A DNA stretch of 64,000 bases, from positions 868,001 through 932,000 of the forward strand of contig NZ_FQYP01000001.1 of NCBI RefSeq assembly GCF_900141785.1. The letters run 5' to 3'. Each line of letters opens with the position of its first letter. The stretch's first letter is position 1. Below are positions 8,274 to 17,388 of the stretch, piece after piece. Both the position numbers and the translations under genes were made by a program. Below the pieces are notes generated by a model, which saw nothing but the letters and a program-made list of their open reading frames with translations, did not search any database and was not told the origin of the DNA. The DNA comes from Aquimarina spongiae. Its GTDB lineage: Bacteria > Bacteroidota > Bacteroidia > Flavobacteriales > Flavobacteriaceae.

Positions 8274-8484
8274 ACCGTTTACTTTATTTTAGTACCAACA
8301 AGCTTGGGGCTCGGGCTATGTTAAACTTAAAAAGTAAAGGTTTGCTATAGGCAGTTTTGTTTTAAATTAGGTGTTATTACGAGGGCTAAGATAATAACTC
8401 TCAGCGAAAATCAAACTATTTTCTGTTAATTTTTTTAACTAAACTTTCATTATCAATTGGTTATTGTACTTCTTAAGTAATCAT

Positions 8485-8492
8485 TATCTTTG
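8485..8492 (+). promoter_or_regulatory. Promoter of uvrA (TAnnTTTG -7 box)
   Basis: TATCTTTG at 8485-8492 is an exact -7 match, with TTG 18 nt upstream (8464-8466) as the -33 box. It overlaps the upstream TTG at 8490 that would otherwise extend the uvrA frame, so translation should start at the ATG at 8514. Confidence 0.7.
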
Positions 8493-8513
8493 CGCTCTTA
8501 CCGCATATTTGCT

Positions 8514-11294
8514 ATGATTCAAGACATTACAACCTTTGATCCTAAAGAGAATATTATCATTAAAGGGGCTAAGCTCCACAACCTAAAAGATTTAGATGCG
8601 ATCATCCCTAGAAACAAGTTGGTGGTGATTACAGGGCTCTCGGGTTCTGGTAAATCTAGTCTCGCTTTTGATACCCTCTATGCCGAAGGACAAAGACGTT
8701 ATGTCGAGAGTTTGTCTTCGTATGCAAGACAATTCTTGGGGCGATTAAACAAACCCAAAGTAGAATATATAAAAGGTATCGCTCCTGCTATCGCTATTGA
8801 GCAAAAAGTAAACTCAACCAATCCCAGATCAACGGTAGGAACTACTACTGAGATTTATGATTATCTCAAATTACTTTTTGCAAGAATCGGTAAGACCTTC
8901 TCTCCTATTTCTGGAAATGAAGTAAAAAAAGACAATGTCACTGATGTCATAGAGTATGTAAAATCGTTTGAAGAAGGTGAAAAATTATTACTCCTTGCCC
9001 CTATCGCAGTAGAAAATGGAAGGACCTTAGAAGGTAAGCTAAAAGTACTTCAACAACAAGGGTATGCTCGTATCAAAGTAAATGACAAAGTACTTCGTAT
9101 AGATGAAGCCTCTGTTAAAGATGCTGATACTATTTATTTGGTAGTAGACCGAATCGTAAAAAGAGAGGAAGAGGATTTTTTTAATCGTTTGGCTGATGCG
9201 GTAGACTCTGCTTTTTTTGAAGGCAAAGGTACCTGTTATATAGAAAGATTAGCAGATAGTCAACAACGCCAGTTTAGCAATAAGTTCGAATTGGACGGAA
9301 TGACTTTCCTGGAGCCGAACGTACATCTTTTTAGCTTCAACAATCCATATGGAGCTTGTCCAGATTGCGAAGGTTATGGAGATGTGATTGGGATCGATGA
9401 AGACCTAGTTATTCCTAATACGGCATTAAGTGTATATGAGGGAGCTGTATTTCCATGGAAAGGCGATAGCATGAGTTGGTATAAAGATCAGTTGGTCAAT
9501 AGTGCCTATAAATTTGATTTTCCAATTCATAAACCTTATTTCGAGTTGTCTCAAGAGCAAAAAGAATTATTATGGAATGGTAATGAATATTTTGAAGGTA
9601 TTCATAGTTTTTTTAGCGAGCTGGAGTCTAAAGCTTACAAAATTCAAAACCGTGTAATGTTATCCCGATATCGCGGTAAAACCAAATGTAATACCTGTAA
9701 AGGTCGACGTTTGCGTAAAGAAGCAGGTTATGTAAAAGTAGGAGGAGTTACCATTACCGATTTGGTAGAAATGCCACTCAACGAACTTGCCGATTTTTTT
9801 AAGACCTTGACACTAAATGAATATGATTCAAAAATTGCAAAACGATTATTAAAAGAGATTAATAGTCGCTTGTCTTTTTTACAGAATGTTGGGCTCGAAT
9901 ACCTTACGCTAAATCGTAAATCCAATACCCTTTCTGGTGGAGAATCCCAACGTATTAATTTGGCAACCTCTTTGGGTAGTAGTCTGGTAGGATCGATGTA
10001 TATTTTGGATGAACCCAGCATTGGTTTGCATCCAAAAGATACCGAAAAGTTAATCAAGGTATTGCAATCCTTACGAGATTTGGGAAATACTGTTATAGTG
10101 GTAGAACACGATGAGGATATCATGAAGGCAGCCGACGAAATTATTGATATCGGTCCTGAGGCAGGAACTTTTGGAGGAAATGTGGTGGCTACAGGTACAT
10201 ATGATCAAATTTTGAAAGCAGATTCGCTAACCGCAAAATACCTCAATGGTGGTCTGGAAATTGAAGTTCCGGAGCAACGAAGAACATCAAAATACTATGT
10301 AGAAATTATTGGAGCCAGAGAAAATAATTTGAAAAACATTGATGTTAAAGTACCTTTAGGAGTATTTACAGCAATTACAGGAGTTTCAGGAAGTGGTAAA
10401 AGTACATTGGTCAAAAAGATCATCTATCCATCTGTATTAAAGCAGCTAGGAGGTTATGGAGAAAAAGCCGGAGAGTTTACTGAGATCAAAGGAAATTTCA
10501 GCAATATCAAACATGTAGAATTTGTTGATCAAAACCCTATTGGAAGATCATCTCGTTCTAATCCGGTAACTTACATCAAAGCATACGATGATATAAGGGC
10601 TTTATTTGCCGATCAAAAGTTATCAAAAATTCGGAATTATAAATCGAAGCACTTTTCATTTAATGTAGATGGTGGTCGCTGTGAGACTTGTAAAGGTGAA
10701 GGCGTAGTAACTATTGAAATGCAGTTTATGGCCGATGTTCATCTAGAATGTGAGACTTGCGGCGGAAAAAGATTTAAAAAAGATGTTTTGGAAGTTACTT
10801 TTCACGATAAAAACATCCATGATATCTTATCGATGACTATAGATAATGCTATAGATTTTTTTAAAGAACACAACCAAACTAAAATACAAAGAAAGTTACA
10901 ACCTCTACAAGATGTAGGATTAGGGTATGTACAACTGGGACAAAGCTCTTCTACCCTATCTGGCGGAGAAGCACAACGTATAAAACTGGCCTCTTTTCTG
11001 GTAAAAGGAAATACAAAAGATAAAGCACTCTTTATTTTTGATGAGCCGACTACAGGTCTCCACTTTCACGATATCAAAAAATTATTAAAATCTTTTAATG
11101 AGCTTATTGCAAAAGGGCATTCTATATTGGTTATAGAGCATAATTTGGACTTGGTAAAATGTGCGGATCACGTAATCGATTTAGGTCTGGACGGTGGTAA
11201 AAATGGAGGAACTATAATCGTGCAAGGTACCCCTGAAGAAGTGGCAAAAGACAAAGATTCGTACACTGCTACATATCTCAAAGAAAAACTGTAA
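8514..11294 (+). CDS. uvrA: Excinuclease ABC subunit UvrA
   Basis: This 926-aa DNA damage sensor of nucleotide excision repair loads UvrB at lesions. It contains two ABC ATPase modules. Walker A motifs are GLSGSGKSS (41-49) and GVSGSGKST (~622-630), each with a signature LSGGE (NTLSGGESQR, STLSGGEAQR) and Walker B (ILDEPSIGLH, IFDEPTTGLH). Zinc-binding CPDC (~282), CNTC (~391) and the CETCKGEG...CETCGG pair (~722-748) are all present. An upstream TTG at 8490 keeps the frame open but sits inside the promoter, so I place the start at 8514. A GNAT gene follows after 13 bp and may be cotranscribed. Confidence 0.97.
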   Translation: MIQDITTFDPKENIIIKGAKLHNLKDLDAIIPRNKLVVITGLSGSGKSSLAFDTLYAEGQRRYVESLSSYARQFLGRLNKPKVEYIKGIAPAIAIEQKVNSTNPRSTVGTTTEIYDYLKLLFARIGKTFSPISGNEVKKDNVTDVIEYVKSFEEGEKLLLLAPIAVENGRTLEGKLKVLQQQGYARIKVNDKVLRIDEASVKDADTIYLVVDRIVKREEEDFFNRLADAVDSAFFEGKGTCYIERLADSQQRQFSNKFELDGMTFLEPNVHLFSFNNPYGACPDCEGYGDVIGIDEDLVIPNTALSVYEGAVFPWKGDSMSWYKDQLVNSAYKFDFPIHKPYFELSQEQKELLWNGNEYFEGIHSFFSELESKAYKIQNRVMLSRYRGKTKCNTCKGRRLRKEAGYVKVGGVTITDLVEMPLNELADFFKTLTLNEYDSKIAKRLLKEINSRLSFLQNVGLEYLTLNRKSNTLSGGESQRINLATSLGSSLVGSMYILDEPSIGLHPKDTEKLIKVLQSLRDLGNTVIVVEHDEDIMKAADEIIDIGPEAGTFGGNVVATGTYDQILKADSLTAKYLNGGLEIEVPEQRRTSKYYVEIIGARENNLKNIDVKVPLGVFTAITGVSGSGKSTLVKKIIYPSVLKQLGGYGEKAGEFTEIKGNFSNIKHVEFVDQNPIGRSSRSNPVTYIKAYDDIRALFADQKLSKIRNYKSKHFSFNVDGGRCETCKGEGVVTIEMQFMADVHLECETCGGKRFKKDVLEVTFHDKNIHDILSMTIDNAIDFFKEHNQTKIQRKLQPLQDVGLGYVQLGQSSSTLSGGEAQRIKLASFLVKGNTKDKALFIFDEPTTGLHFHDIKKLLKSFNELIAKGHSILVIEHNLDLVKCADHVIDLGLDGGKNGGTIIVQGTPEEVAKDKDSYTATYLKEKL

Positions 11295-11307
11295 GCAAAT
11301 ACACTTT

Positions 11308-11730
11308 ATGAAAATAACCACATGTACCCGTGATGAAGCACGGCAGATTGTTGATGGCATAAATCAATACAACCTTAATCATGTTCCGGCGGTCCTACAG
11401 GAAAACTGGACTCCAATAGACTATGTTTTAAAAAACAAAGAGGATCAAGTTATTGGAGGAATTTTGGCCGGTATTGGATACTGGGCAGGCTTAGAAATCA
11501 AAATTCTATGGGTACATGAGGATTACAGACAACAGGGGCTGGGAACCAAACTATTACAAAAAGCAGAACAAGAAGCAATCATACACGGAGCTACGCTCTC
11601 TTCTCTTGATACTTTTGATTTTCAGGCAGAACAATTTTACCTCAAAAATGGATATCAGGAATTTGGGAGATTAGCAAATTTCCCCGAAGGTCATCAACGA
11701 ATTTATCTTTCTAAAAAATTGTCTAAATAG
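11308..11730 (+). CDS. GNAT family N-acetyltransferase
   Basis: This 140-aa single-domain protein contains the acetyl-CoA binding motif A, WVHEDYRQQGLGTKLLQKAE (R-Q-Q-G-L-G at about 74-79). It is followed by SLDTFDFQAEQFYLKNGYQEFG, the usual motif B region with the FYxKNGF-type strand. GNATs transfer an acetyl group from acetyl-CoA to an amine; the acceptor here is unknown. The gene starts 13 bp after uvrA and is probably in the same transcript, though a functional link to repair is not implied. Confidence 0.9.
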   Translation: MKITTCTRDEARQIVDGINQYNLNHVPAVLQENWTPIDYVLKNKEDQVIGGILAGIGYWAGLEIKILWVHEDYRQQGLGTKLLQKAEQEAIIHGATLSSLDTFDFQAEQFYLKNGYQEFGRLANFPEGHQRIYLSKKLSK

Positions 11731-11799
11731 TCCTTCATTTCTTGTAATGTCCTACTGAAAATTTCGGCTAAGTGATTTTAAACTGATAAACAAAAATTT

Positions 11800-12444
11800 A
11801 TGTCACTTACCACACAACTCAAAGAACGTGCAGATCAATCGGCACAAAAATATCCAGAAACCACTCATGCTATTATGAACAACGGCATTCAGATCCTAAG
11901 AGATGCCAATCTTGTAAATAATGCCTTAAAAACTGGAGACAAAATACCTGAGATTACATTACCCAATGCAGCCAACAAAAATGTTTCGGTACAAGAAGTA
12001 TTATTGAACAAAAAAGTGGTGCTTTCTTTCTATCGAGGAGGTTGGTGCCCTTATTGCAACCTAGAACTTCAAGCATTACAACAGTCCCTTTCGGAATTTG
12101 AAAAATATGGTGCTACCCTTGTAGCAATTAGTCCAGAAACTCCTGACAATTCTCTGACAACTTCAGAAAAAAACAATTTGAGTTTTGAAGTCTTATCTGA
12201 TACAGATAATGAAATTGCCAAAAAATTCAATTTAGCCTTTACACTTCCCGAAGATCTTATCGACATCTACAATGGTTTTGGAATCGATTTGGTAAAAAGC
12301 AATGGAAACACAAATCAACAGTTGCCGATATCTGCAACTTATGTCATTGATCAGGATGGAACTATCATTTATGATTTTATTAAAGAAGATTACAAAGAAA
12401 GAGCTGATCCAGAAGAAATAATTAACTTTTTGAAAAACAAATAA
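11800..12444 (+). CDS. Peroxiredoxin-like protein (AhpC/TSA family)
   Basis: This 214-aa cytoplasmic thioredoxin-fold protein belongs to the peroxiredoxin-like group. The active-site region LSFYRGGWCPYCNLEL holds a CPYC pair (Cys83/Cys86) where classical peroxiredoxins have TxxC. GDKIPEITLPNA (~46-57) and TLVAISPETPD are typical of AhpC/TSA folds. The N-terminal ~40 residues (ERADQSAQKYPETTHAIMNNG) form the helical extension usual in this subgroup. It probably acts as a thiol peroxidase or disulfide reductase; the partner is unknown. It is a single gene, ~70 bp after the GNAT gene. Confidence 0.9.
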   Translation: MSLTTQLKERADQSAQKYPETTHAIMNNGIQILRDANLVNNALKTGDKIPEITLPNAANKNVSVQEVLLNKKVVLSFYRGGWCPYCNLELQALQQSLSEFEKYGATLVAISPETPDNSLTTSEKNNLSFEVLSDTDNEIAKKFNLAFTLPEDLIDIYNGFGIDLVKSNGNTNQQLPISATYVIDQDGTIIYDFIKEDYKERADPEEIINFLKNK

Positions 12445-12475
12445 TTAGACCTCTGTTTTCATAACTTATCATTTT

Positions 12476-12493
12476 TTGGCACGCCATTTGAAA
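12476..12493 (+). promoter_or_regulatory. Sigma-54-type promoter of the 205-aa secreted protein
   Basis: TTGGCACG-CCAT-TTGA fits the sigma-54 -24/-12 consensus TTGGCACG-N4-TTGC with one mismatch. It lies ~67 bp before the start codon at 12561. The paralogous gene at 25329 has the same element at a similar distance. Confidence 0.6.
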
Positions 12494-12560
12494 TACAACT
12501 AAGCAAATAGCGGAAGCCGAAATGCTAATGAGTAGGCATAAACCCAAAACAATTTAAGTT

Positions 12561-13178
12561 ATGAAAAAAATGGTACTTTTTATGGCAGCTTTGTTACTAG
12601 TAGGAACAACTGCTGAAGCGACTGAAAACCAACTGTCGGATCACCATGGGAATGGGGTTGCAAAACGCTATAACCGCGCACAACCTATCACCTTTGTTGA
12701 AGGTGGTGTAAAGTTCTTTGTCTATCCGGAAGGAGAAATCGAATTCAAAATCTTAAGGAATAGAAACAGAACACGTCAGACGAATTGGGGATGGGACAAT
12801 AATATCCAAAGTGCACCTGGTTCACAAAGATACCACAATACGTATAGAAGACCTGTGCGATACGATTATTACGGTAGACTAAAAAGAGTTGGTTCAAACC
12901 ACATTTTCTATGATCGATATAATCGAGTGCGTAGAGTAGGAACTGTACAAATGAGATATAACAGAAGAGGTCTGTTACATCAGGTAGGAGGACTACATAT
13001 TTTCTATACCAAACACGGTAGAATTAAATATTTTGATGGAACTGTACACTATACGAATTGTGCTGCTCCCCTATCTCCATACTTCGAGCAAAACAGAACA
13101 AATAGACATCACAATGATGATCATATCTATAAAAACAGAAAACGTAAAAAAAGGTATGATGATGACGATGATGATTAA
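12561..13178 (+). CDS. Secreted basic tyrosine/arginine-rich protein, paralogue of the 25329 gene
   Basis: This 205-aa protein has a signal peptide (MKKMVLFMAALLLVGTTAEA). The mature part opens with a TFVEGGVKFFVYPEGEIEF segment that is clearly related to FTEGGVEFSVYADGQFDF in the 429-aa protein further along. Short repeats of the type YDYYGRLKRVGSNHIFYDRY-NRVRRVG follow, resembling beta-strand/turn repeats. The tail is charged and ends in a run of Asp. Function is unknown; an envelope or extracellular structural role is a guess. Its transcription unit has a sigma-54-type promoter and its own terminator. Confidence 0.85.
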   Translation: MKKMVLFMAALLLVGTTAEATENQLSDHHGNGVAKRYNRAQPITFVEGGVKFFVYPEGEIEFKILRNRNRTRQTNWGWDNNIQSAPGSQRYHNTYRRPVRYDYYGRLKRVGSNHIFYDRYNRVRRVGTVQMRYNRRGLLHQVGGLHIFYTKHGRIKYFDGTVHYTNCAAPLSPYFEQNRTNRHHNDDHIYKNRKRKKRYDDDDDD

Positions 13179-13207
13179 AATATAGATTAGTTGTTGGTTA
13201 GTTGTTG

Positions 13208-13250
13208 AAAATCCCGTTACCATATTCTTCAGGTAGCGGGATTTTCTATT
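13208..13250 (+). terminator. Rho-independent terminator
   Basis: Arms 13208-13221 (AAAATCCCGTTACC) and 13232-13245 pair with one G-T wobble and are followed by T-rich sequence. The preceding TTGGTTAGTTG is shared with the end of the paralogous unit near 26645. Confidence 0.8.
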
Positions 13251-13259
13251 GATAAAGTG

Positions 13260-13290
13260 TTGTTAATAGGGCCTCATTAGAATACCTTTT
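13260..13290 (+). promoter_or_regulatory. Likely promoter of the amidohydrolase gene
   Basis: TTG at 13260-13262, a 20-nt spacer, then TACCTTTT at 13283-13290 (7 of 8 against TAnnTTTG), 40 nt before the start. Confidence 0.4.
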
Positions 13291-13330
13291 ATTTTATATT
13301 TAAGAGTTCACTTTCAATTTTATAAATATC

Positions 13331-14425
13331 ATGAAAACATCAAAAGTCATTATATTACTATTGATTTTTAATAGTTTATCCATTTTTGGTCAAAACATGG
13401 ATTTTGAAGATTATGACCCTCCCTCTACCCTGGTTGTTCCAGAAACAATGATTACAAAAGCAAAATTTCCTTTTATAGATGTACATAATCATCAATTTAG
13501 GATGCCGTCTCAAAACCTCAAAGATTTGGTGGACGAAATGGATAAATTAAACATGAAGGTAATGGTTAACCTGTCTGGAAGAGGTAGAGGTTCTGATGAA
13601 CATTTAATGAAAGCTTTAGAAAATGTAAAAACAAATTACCCTAATCGTTTTATTGTTTTTACCAATATTAGTCTTACAGGGATTGATGAATCCGGATGGA
13701 CCGAAAGAACTGTAGCGCAACTAGAAAAAGATGTTGCTTTGGGAGCTAATGGTCTTAAAATCTACAAGAGTCAAGGAATGGACAATAAAGATAGTAAGGG
13801 TAATCGTATTAAAATAGATGATCCTAGAATTGGTCCTGTTTGGGAGAAATGTGGAGAATTAGGCATTCCTGTTTTGATCCATGCTGCCGACCCCAAGCCG
13901 TTCTGGGATGCACATGATAACAAAAACGAACGATGGTTAGAACTAAAACTGCGTTCTAGAAGAAAACGAGATGCTAAGGTCACTGGTTCGTGGCAAACTA
14001 TAATCAACGAGCAACATAATATTTTCAGAAAACATAAAAACACTAAGTTTATCAATGCGCACCTGGGTTGGTATGGAAATAATCTGGCGAAATTGGGAGA
14101 ATTGATGGATGAGATACCTAATATGTATTCTGAAATTGGAGCGGTAATCGCAGAGTTAGGCAGACAACCTAGAAATGCTAAGGCCTTCTTAACCAAATAC
14201 CAAGATCGGATAATGTTTGGTAAAGATTCCTGGAATCCAGAGGAATATCACACCTATTTTAGAGTATTAGAATCTAGTGATGAGTATTTCCCTTATTATA
14301 AAAGATATCATGCTTTTTGGAAAATGTATGGTCTGGATCTTGATGATGAAGTTTTAAAAAAGTTGTACTACAAAAATGCACTAAAAGTGATTCCAAACAT
14401 TGATAAAAGCTTGTTTCCAAAATAA
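13331..14425 (+). CDS. Exported amidohydrolase (TIM-barrel metal-dependent hydrolase)
   Basis: This 364-aa protein has a signal peptide (about 1-20, cleavage near FGQ). The Amidohydro_2-type fold starts at PFIDVHNHQF with the metal-binding His52 and His54. VLIHAADPKPFWD (~180) and FINAHLGWYGNN (~236) carry further candidate metal ligands, and MFGKDSW (~295) holds the conserved Asp near the C-terminus. The family includes 2-pyrone-4,6-dicarboxylate lactonase-like and decarboxylase-like enzymes; the substrate is unknown. Export to the periplasm is less usual. It stands alone between two terminators. Confidence 0.85.
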   Translation: MKTSKVIILLLIFNSLSIFGQNMDFEDYDPPSTLVVPETMITKAKFPFIDVHNHQFRMPSQNLKDLVDEMDKLNMKVMVNLSGRGRGSDEHLMKALENVKTNYPNRFIVFTNISLTGIDESGWTERTVAQLEKDVALGANGLKIYKSQGMDNKDSKGNRIKIDDPRIGPVWEKCGELGIPVLIHAADPKPFWDAHDNKNERWLELKLRSRRKRDAKVTGSWQTIINEQHNIFRKHKNTKFINAHLGWYGNNLAKLGELMDEIPNMYSEIGAVIAELGRQPRNAKAFLTKYQDRIMFGKDSWNPEEYHTYFRVLESSDEYFPYYKRYHAFWKMYGLDLDDEVLKKLYYKNALKVIPNIDKSLFPK

Positions 14426-14448
14426 AAAACAGTCATCTACTTTATAAA

Positions 14449-14483
14449 ACAAAAGCTCTGCAGATTGCAGAGCTTTTTTTATA
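14449..14483 (+). terminator. Rho-independent terminator
   Basis: AAAAGCTCTGCA-gat-TGCAGAGCTTTT followed by a T run, 25 bp after the amidohydrolase stop. The rest of the 260-bp gap to 14685 holds no gene or clear TAnnTTTG box. Confidence 0.85.
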
Positions 14484-14684
14484 CCTAAAATTTGTTTTGA
14501 CGTTCATCAATTGAGATTTAAGAGGTTAAAAACCCCTCACAATAATCCAATTACTCAAACATTTATCTCAAAATAAATTTCTCCTCTTGTAAAAAAGTTG
14601 GAGGAACGATGGTACTATTTTCAAAATTGAGGAACACTACTAAAAGTAAATAACAATTCACTCTTCAATATCAATAGTATTATT

Positions 14685-16109
14685 ATGAAAAAAACAGCAT
14701 TTATCTTTTTTGCACTTCTTGCTACATCTTTTGGGTATGCTCAATCAATACCAATCACAGGAGATGGTTATCACCTGTATGGCCCAAACACAACATGGGG
14801 AGAATATCTAAAGGTTGGCGGTAACGGTCGAGGTACTTCGAAAGCCTCTGTGGTAGCTACCAACGGAAATTTGCATTTAGATTCGAAGGATGGTAACGCT
14901 ACCTATTTAAACCATTACAGTAAAGGAAATACTTTCTTGAATCTAAACGGTGGAAATGTTGGTATTGGTACTTCTGCACCTGCAGGTAAGCTCCACGTAA
15001 AAGGAGAAACTTATGTTGATGGAGGATGGTTAAGAGTGAAAGGATCAAAAGGAATTTTCTTTCAAGATTTTGGAGGAGGTTTTGTCATGACCGACAATTC
15101 ATGGATTCGAACCTACGGAAACAAGAACTTTTATCACAATACAGGTGCCATGCGAACGGATGGAACGCTACAAGTAGGACCTTCGGGGAATCGATTTGTC
15201 GTAAACACCGCTGGAAAAGTAGGAATACGCACCACATCACCAGATGAAACTCTTCATGTAAACGGAACCACTACGATCACTGCCGATATTGGTGTTCCTA
15301 CTTCAAATCACTGGCAAACGGGTAGCCATACTTTAGAGCTACAAAATAGTGATCAGGGAGAAGTAGTATTGTCATTTCACAGAGCTGGTTATAGCAACGC
15401 TGCTATCAAACATCCTGCAAGTGGCGGAATCGCATTCTCAGCCAATGGATTTTACAATCAAACCCATATGCACCTAAAAAGTAATGGGTATTTGGGAATC
15501 GGTACTTCAAACCCAGGTTCAAAAATGGAAATTAGCAACTCGAACAACCTTAGATTATGGTTAAACAAAAATGATCAATCCTCTATTTCTTTTGTTCCTA
15601 ATAACGGGAATTCAATATTCCATATTAATCATGGTTTAAACAATGATCTTAAAATTTCACATGGTGCTACCGTTGGTGCGGTAAGCATAATGACTATCAA
15701 AAATAGTGGGTCAATAGGAATAGGTACGAATAACCCTGATGCCAAATTAGCTGTAAACGGCAATATCCATACTAAGGAAGTAAAAGTAGATTTGGTTGGG
15801 TGGCCGGATTATGTATTCGAAGATAGTTATCAACTTCCTACCCTATCCCAGGTAGAAAAACACATTAAAGAAAAAGGTCATCTGCAAAACATCCCTTCTG
15901 CTAAAGAGGTAGCAAAAAATGGAATAAAACTGGGAGAAATGAATAAGCTTCTACTCGAAAAAATTGAAGAGTTGACCCTATACACTATCGATCAGGAAAA
16001 GGAAATTAAAGCCTTACATCAAAAGATCAACGCTTTGGAACAGCAAAACTCAAAAATTCAAAAGTTAGAGGAAACACTAAAAATACTACAACAACAAATC
16101 AACAACTAA
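14685..16109 (+). CDS. Fibre-like secreted protein with GIG repeats and C-terminal coiled coil (first copy)
   Basis: This 474-aa protein has a signal peptide (MKKTAFIFFALLATSFGYAQ). It contains four tail-fibre-type motifs of the form (V/L/I)GIGTxxPxxKLxVxG (near 90, 180, 267 and 345). The C-terminal ~120 residues (DAKLAVNGNIHTKEVKVDLV..., KNGIKLGEMNKLLLEKIEEL) end in a coiled coil with KIxxLEQQNxKIQKLEETLK heptads. Such ends are common in Bacteroidetes surface fibre proteins and recall endosialidase-chaperone-like assembly domains. The last ~110 residues are nearly the same as in the next gene, 1 bp downstream, while the N-terminal parts differ. It probably forms a trimeric surface or adhesin fibre; the link to the Rhs genes is by position. 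Confidence 0.85.
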   Translation: MKKTAFIFFALLATSFGYAQSIPITGDGYHLYGPNTTWGEYLKVGGNGRGTSKASVVATNGNLHLDSKDGNATYLNHYSKGNTFLNLNGGNVGIGTSAPAGKLHVKGETYVDGGWLRVKGSKGIFFQDFGGGFVMTDNSWIRTYGNKNFYHNTGAMRTDGTLQVGPSGNRFVVNTAGKVGIRTTSPDETLHVNGTTTITADIGVPTSNHWQTGSHTLELQNSDQGEVVLSFHRAGYSNAAIKHPASGGIAFSANGFYNQTHMHLKSNGYLGIGTSNPGSKMEISNSNNLRLWLNKNDQSSISFVPNNGNSIFHINHGLNNDLKISHGATVGAVSIMTIKNSGSIGIGTNNPDAKLAVNGNIHTKEVKVDLVGWPDYVFEDSYQLPTLSQVEKHIKEKGHLQNIPSAKEVAKNGIKLGEMNKLLLEKIEELTLYTIDQEKEIKALHQKINALEQQNSKIQKLEETLKILQQQINN

Positions 16110-16110
16110 A

Positions 16111-17388
16111 ATGAAAAAAACACTCACTCTCGCATTTTTTGGGGCACTATTGAGTTTCGGGATGCAAGCACAGGAATACGTACAAACTACTACAAATAGA
16201 GCCTATGAAAACAAAAGCTTTAGAACATCGGGTAAATTCTCTATAGGGCCTTCTGACACTCAAGTGGTCGGAGGTTCACCGCTTAACATTCAAACAAATT
16301 GGGGAAACTGGATGGCACTCGTAGATGGGTATAAAAAAGATGTATATGCTTTTCATAACCCTAATAACGGTGGTCGTATGGAACTATTTATCCATGATGG
16401 TGTAACCAATGCAAATAATTTTGGGGTATTCACCATTAGAAGAGATGGAAATATTGGTATAGGAACGGGAGCCCCAGCAGAAAAACTTCATGTTAATGGT
16501 GCCATACGAGGTAATATCTCCGGAGGTGCTTTACGAATTAAATCTGCTCACGGGTACATAGAAGTTGGGCCTCGAAATACTTCTTGGGCTCATATATATA
16601 CAGACCGTCCTAAAATCATTTTTAATAAAGATGTGTATACTACAAGTAATGCTTTCTCTTCATACGATAATGATCTTATCTTCAAAACTAAAGGTACAGA
16701 ACGCCTGCGCATAGATGACACCAACGGAAATATAGGAATTGGAACTAACGCTCCAAAATCTAAGCTACATGTAAACGGAGATATGTTTATGAATGCTGGA
16801 GAAGGTTTCAGAATCTATGGGGACAGTAACTACTTTGGACAATACCTTGATGGAATCATTTTCGAAATGCAAGATACCAATGCTACCAATGGAAATACAG
16901 ATGGTGGTTTTGTGTTTAAAGGACATACCCCAAAAGATGGCATCTCCAAAGACTGGATGGTGATTAAAACCGGAGGGCTTGTTGGTATAGGTACCAATAC
17001 TCCTGATGCTAAATTAGCGGTAAATGGAAACATTCATACCAAAGAGGTAAAAGTAGATCTTGTAGGTTGGGCAGATTATGTGTTTAATGCAGATTACCAA
17101 TTACCAACACTTCAGCAGGTAGAAGATCATATCAAAACCAAAGGGCATCTTATCAATATTCCTTCTGAAGCAGAAGTAGTAAAAAATGGGATACATCTAG
17201 GAGAAATGAATGCAAAACTTCTGGAAAAAATAGAAGAACTTACCCTTTATACCATTTCCCAACAAAAAGAAATAGATCGATTAAAAATGGTTGAAGATCA
17301 AAACCAAAAGTTAGCACAAAGACTAGCTAAAATCGAAGCGCTCTTAGAAAATACAAATAACAATGATGCTCATGGACAAGAAAAATAA
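16111..17388 (+). CDS. Fibre-like secreted protein with GIG repeats and C-terminal coiled coil (second copy)
   Basis: This 425-aa paralogue of the preceding gene starts 1 bp after it. It has a signal peptide (LAFFGALLSFGMQAQ) and three GIG repeats (IGIGTGAPAEKLHVNG, IGIGTNAPKSKLHVNG, VGIGTNTPDAKLAVNG). Its end block DAKLAVNGNIHTKEVKVDLV continues as GWADYVF and matches its neighbour almost residue for residue. A coiled coil closes the protein. The body contains jelly-roll-like beta segments (GFRIYGDSNYFGQYLDGIIFEM). Its last 26 bases overlap the start of the Rhs gene at 17363, so the fibre and Rhs genes form one operon. Confidence 0.85.
   Translation: MKKTLTLAFFGALLSFGMQAQEYVQTTTNRAYENKSFRTSGKFSIGPSDTQVVGGSPLNIQTNWGNWMALVDGYKKDVYAFHNPNNGGRMELFIHDGVTNANNFGVFTIRRDGNIGIGTGAPAEKLHVNGAIRGNISGGALRIKSAHGYIEVGPRNTSWAHIYTDRPKIIFNKDVYTTSNAFSSYDNDLIFKTKGTERLRIDDTNGNIGIGTNAPKSKLHVNGDMFMNAGEGFRIYGDSNYFGQYLDGIIFEMQDTNATNGNTDGGFVFKGHTPKDGISKDWMVIKTGGLVGIGTNTPDAKLAVNGNIHTKEVKVDLVGWADYVFNADYQLPTLQQVEDHIKTKGHLINIPSEAEVVKNGIHLGEMNAKLLEKIEELTLYTISQQKEIDRLKMVEDQNQKLAQRLAKIEALLENTNNNDAHGQEK

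Noticed and set aside
8490..8513. TTG start extending uvrA by eight codons
   Set aside because: The TTG is part of the -7 promoter box; the ATG at 8514 matches the expected UvrA N-terminus.
9728..10123. 131-aa minus-strand frame inside uvrA
   Set aside because: It is a shadow of the well-supported uvrA frame.
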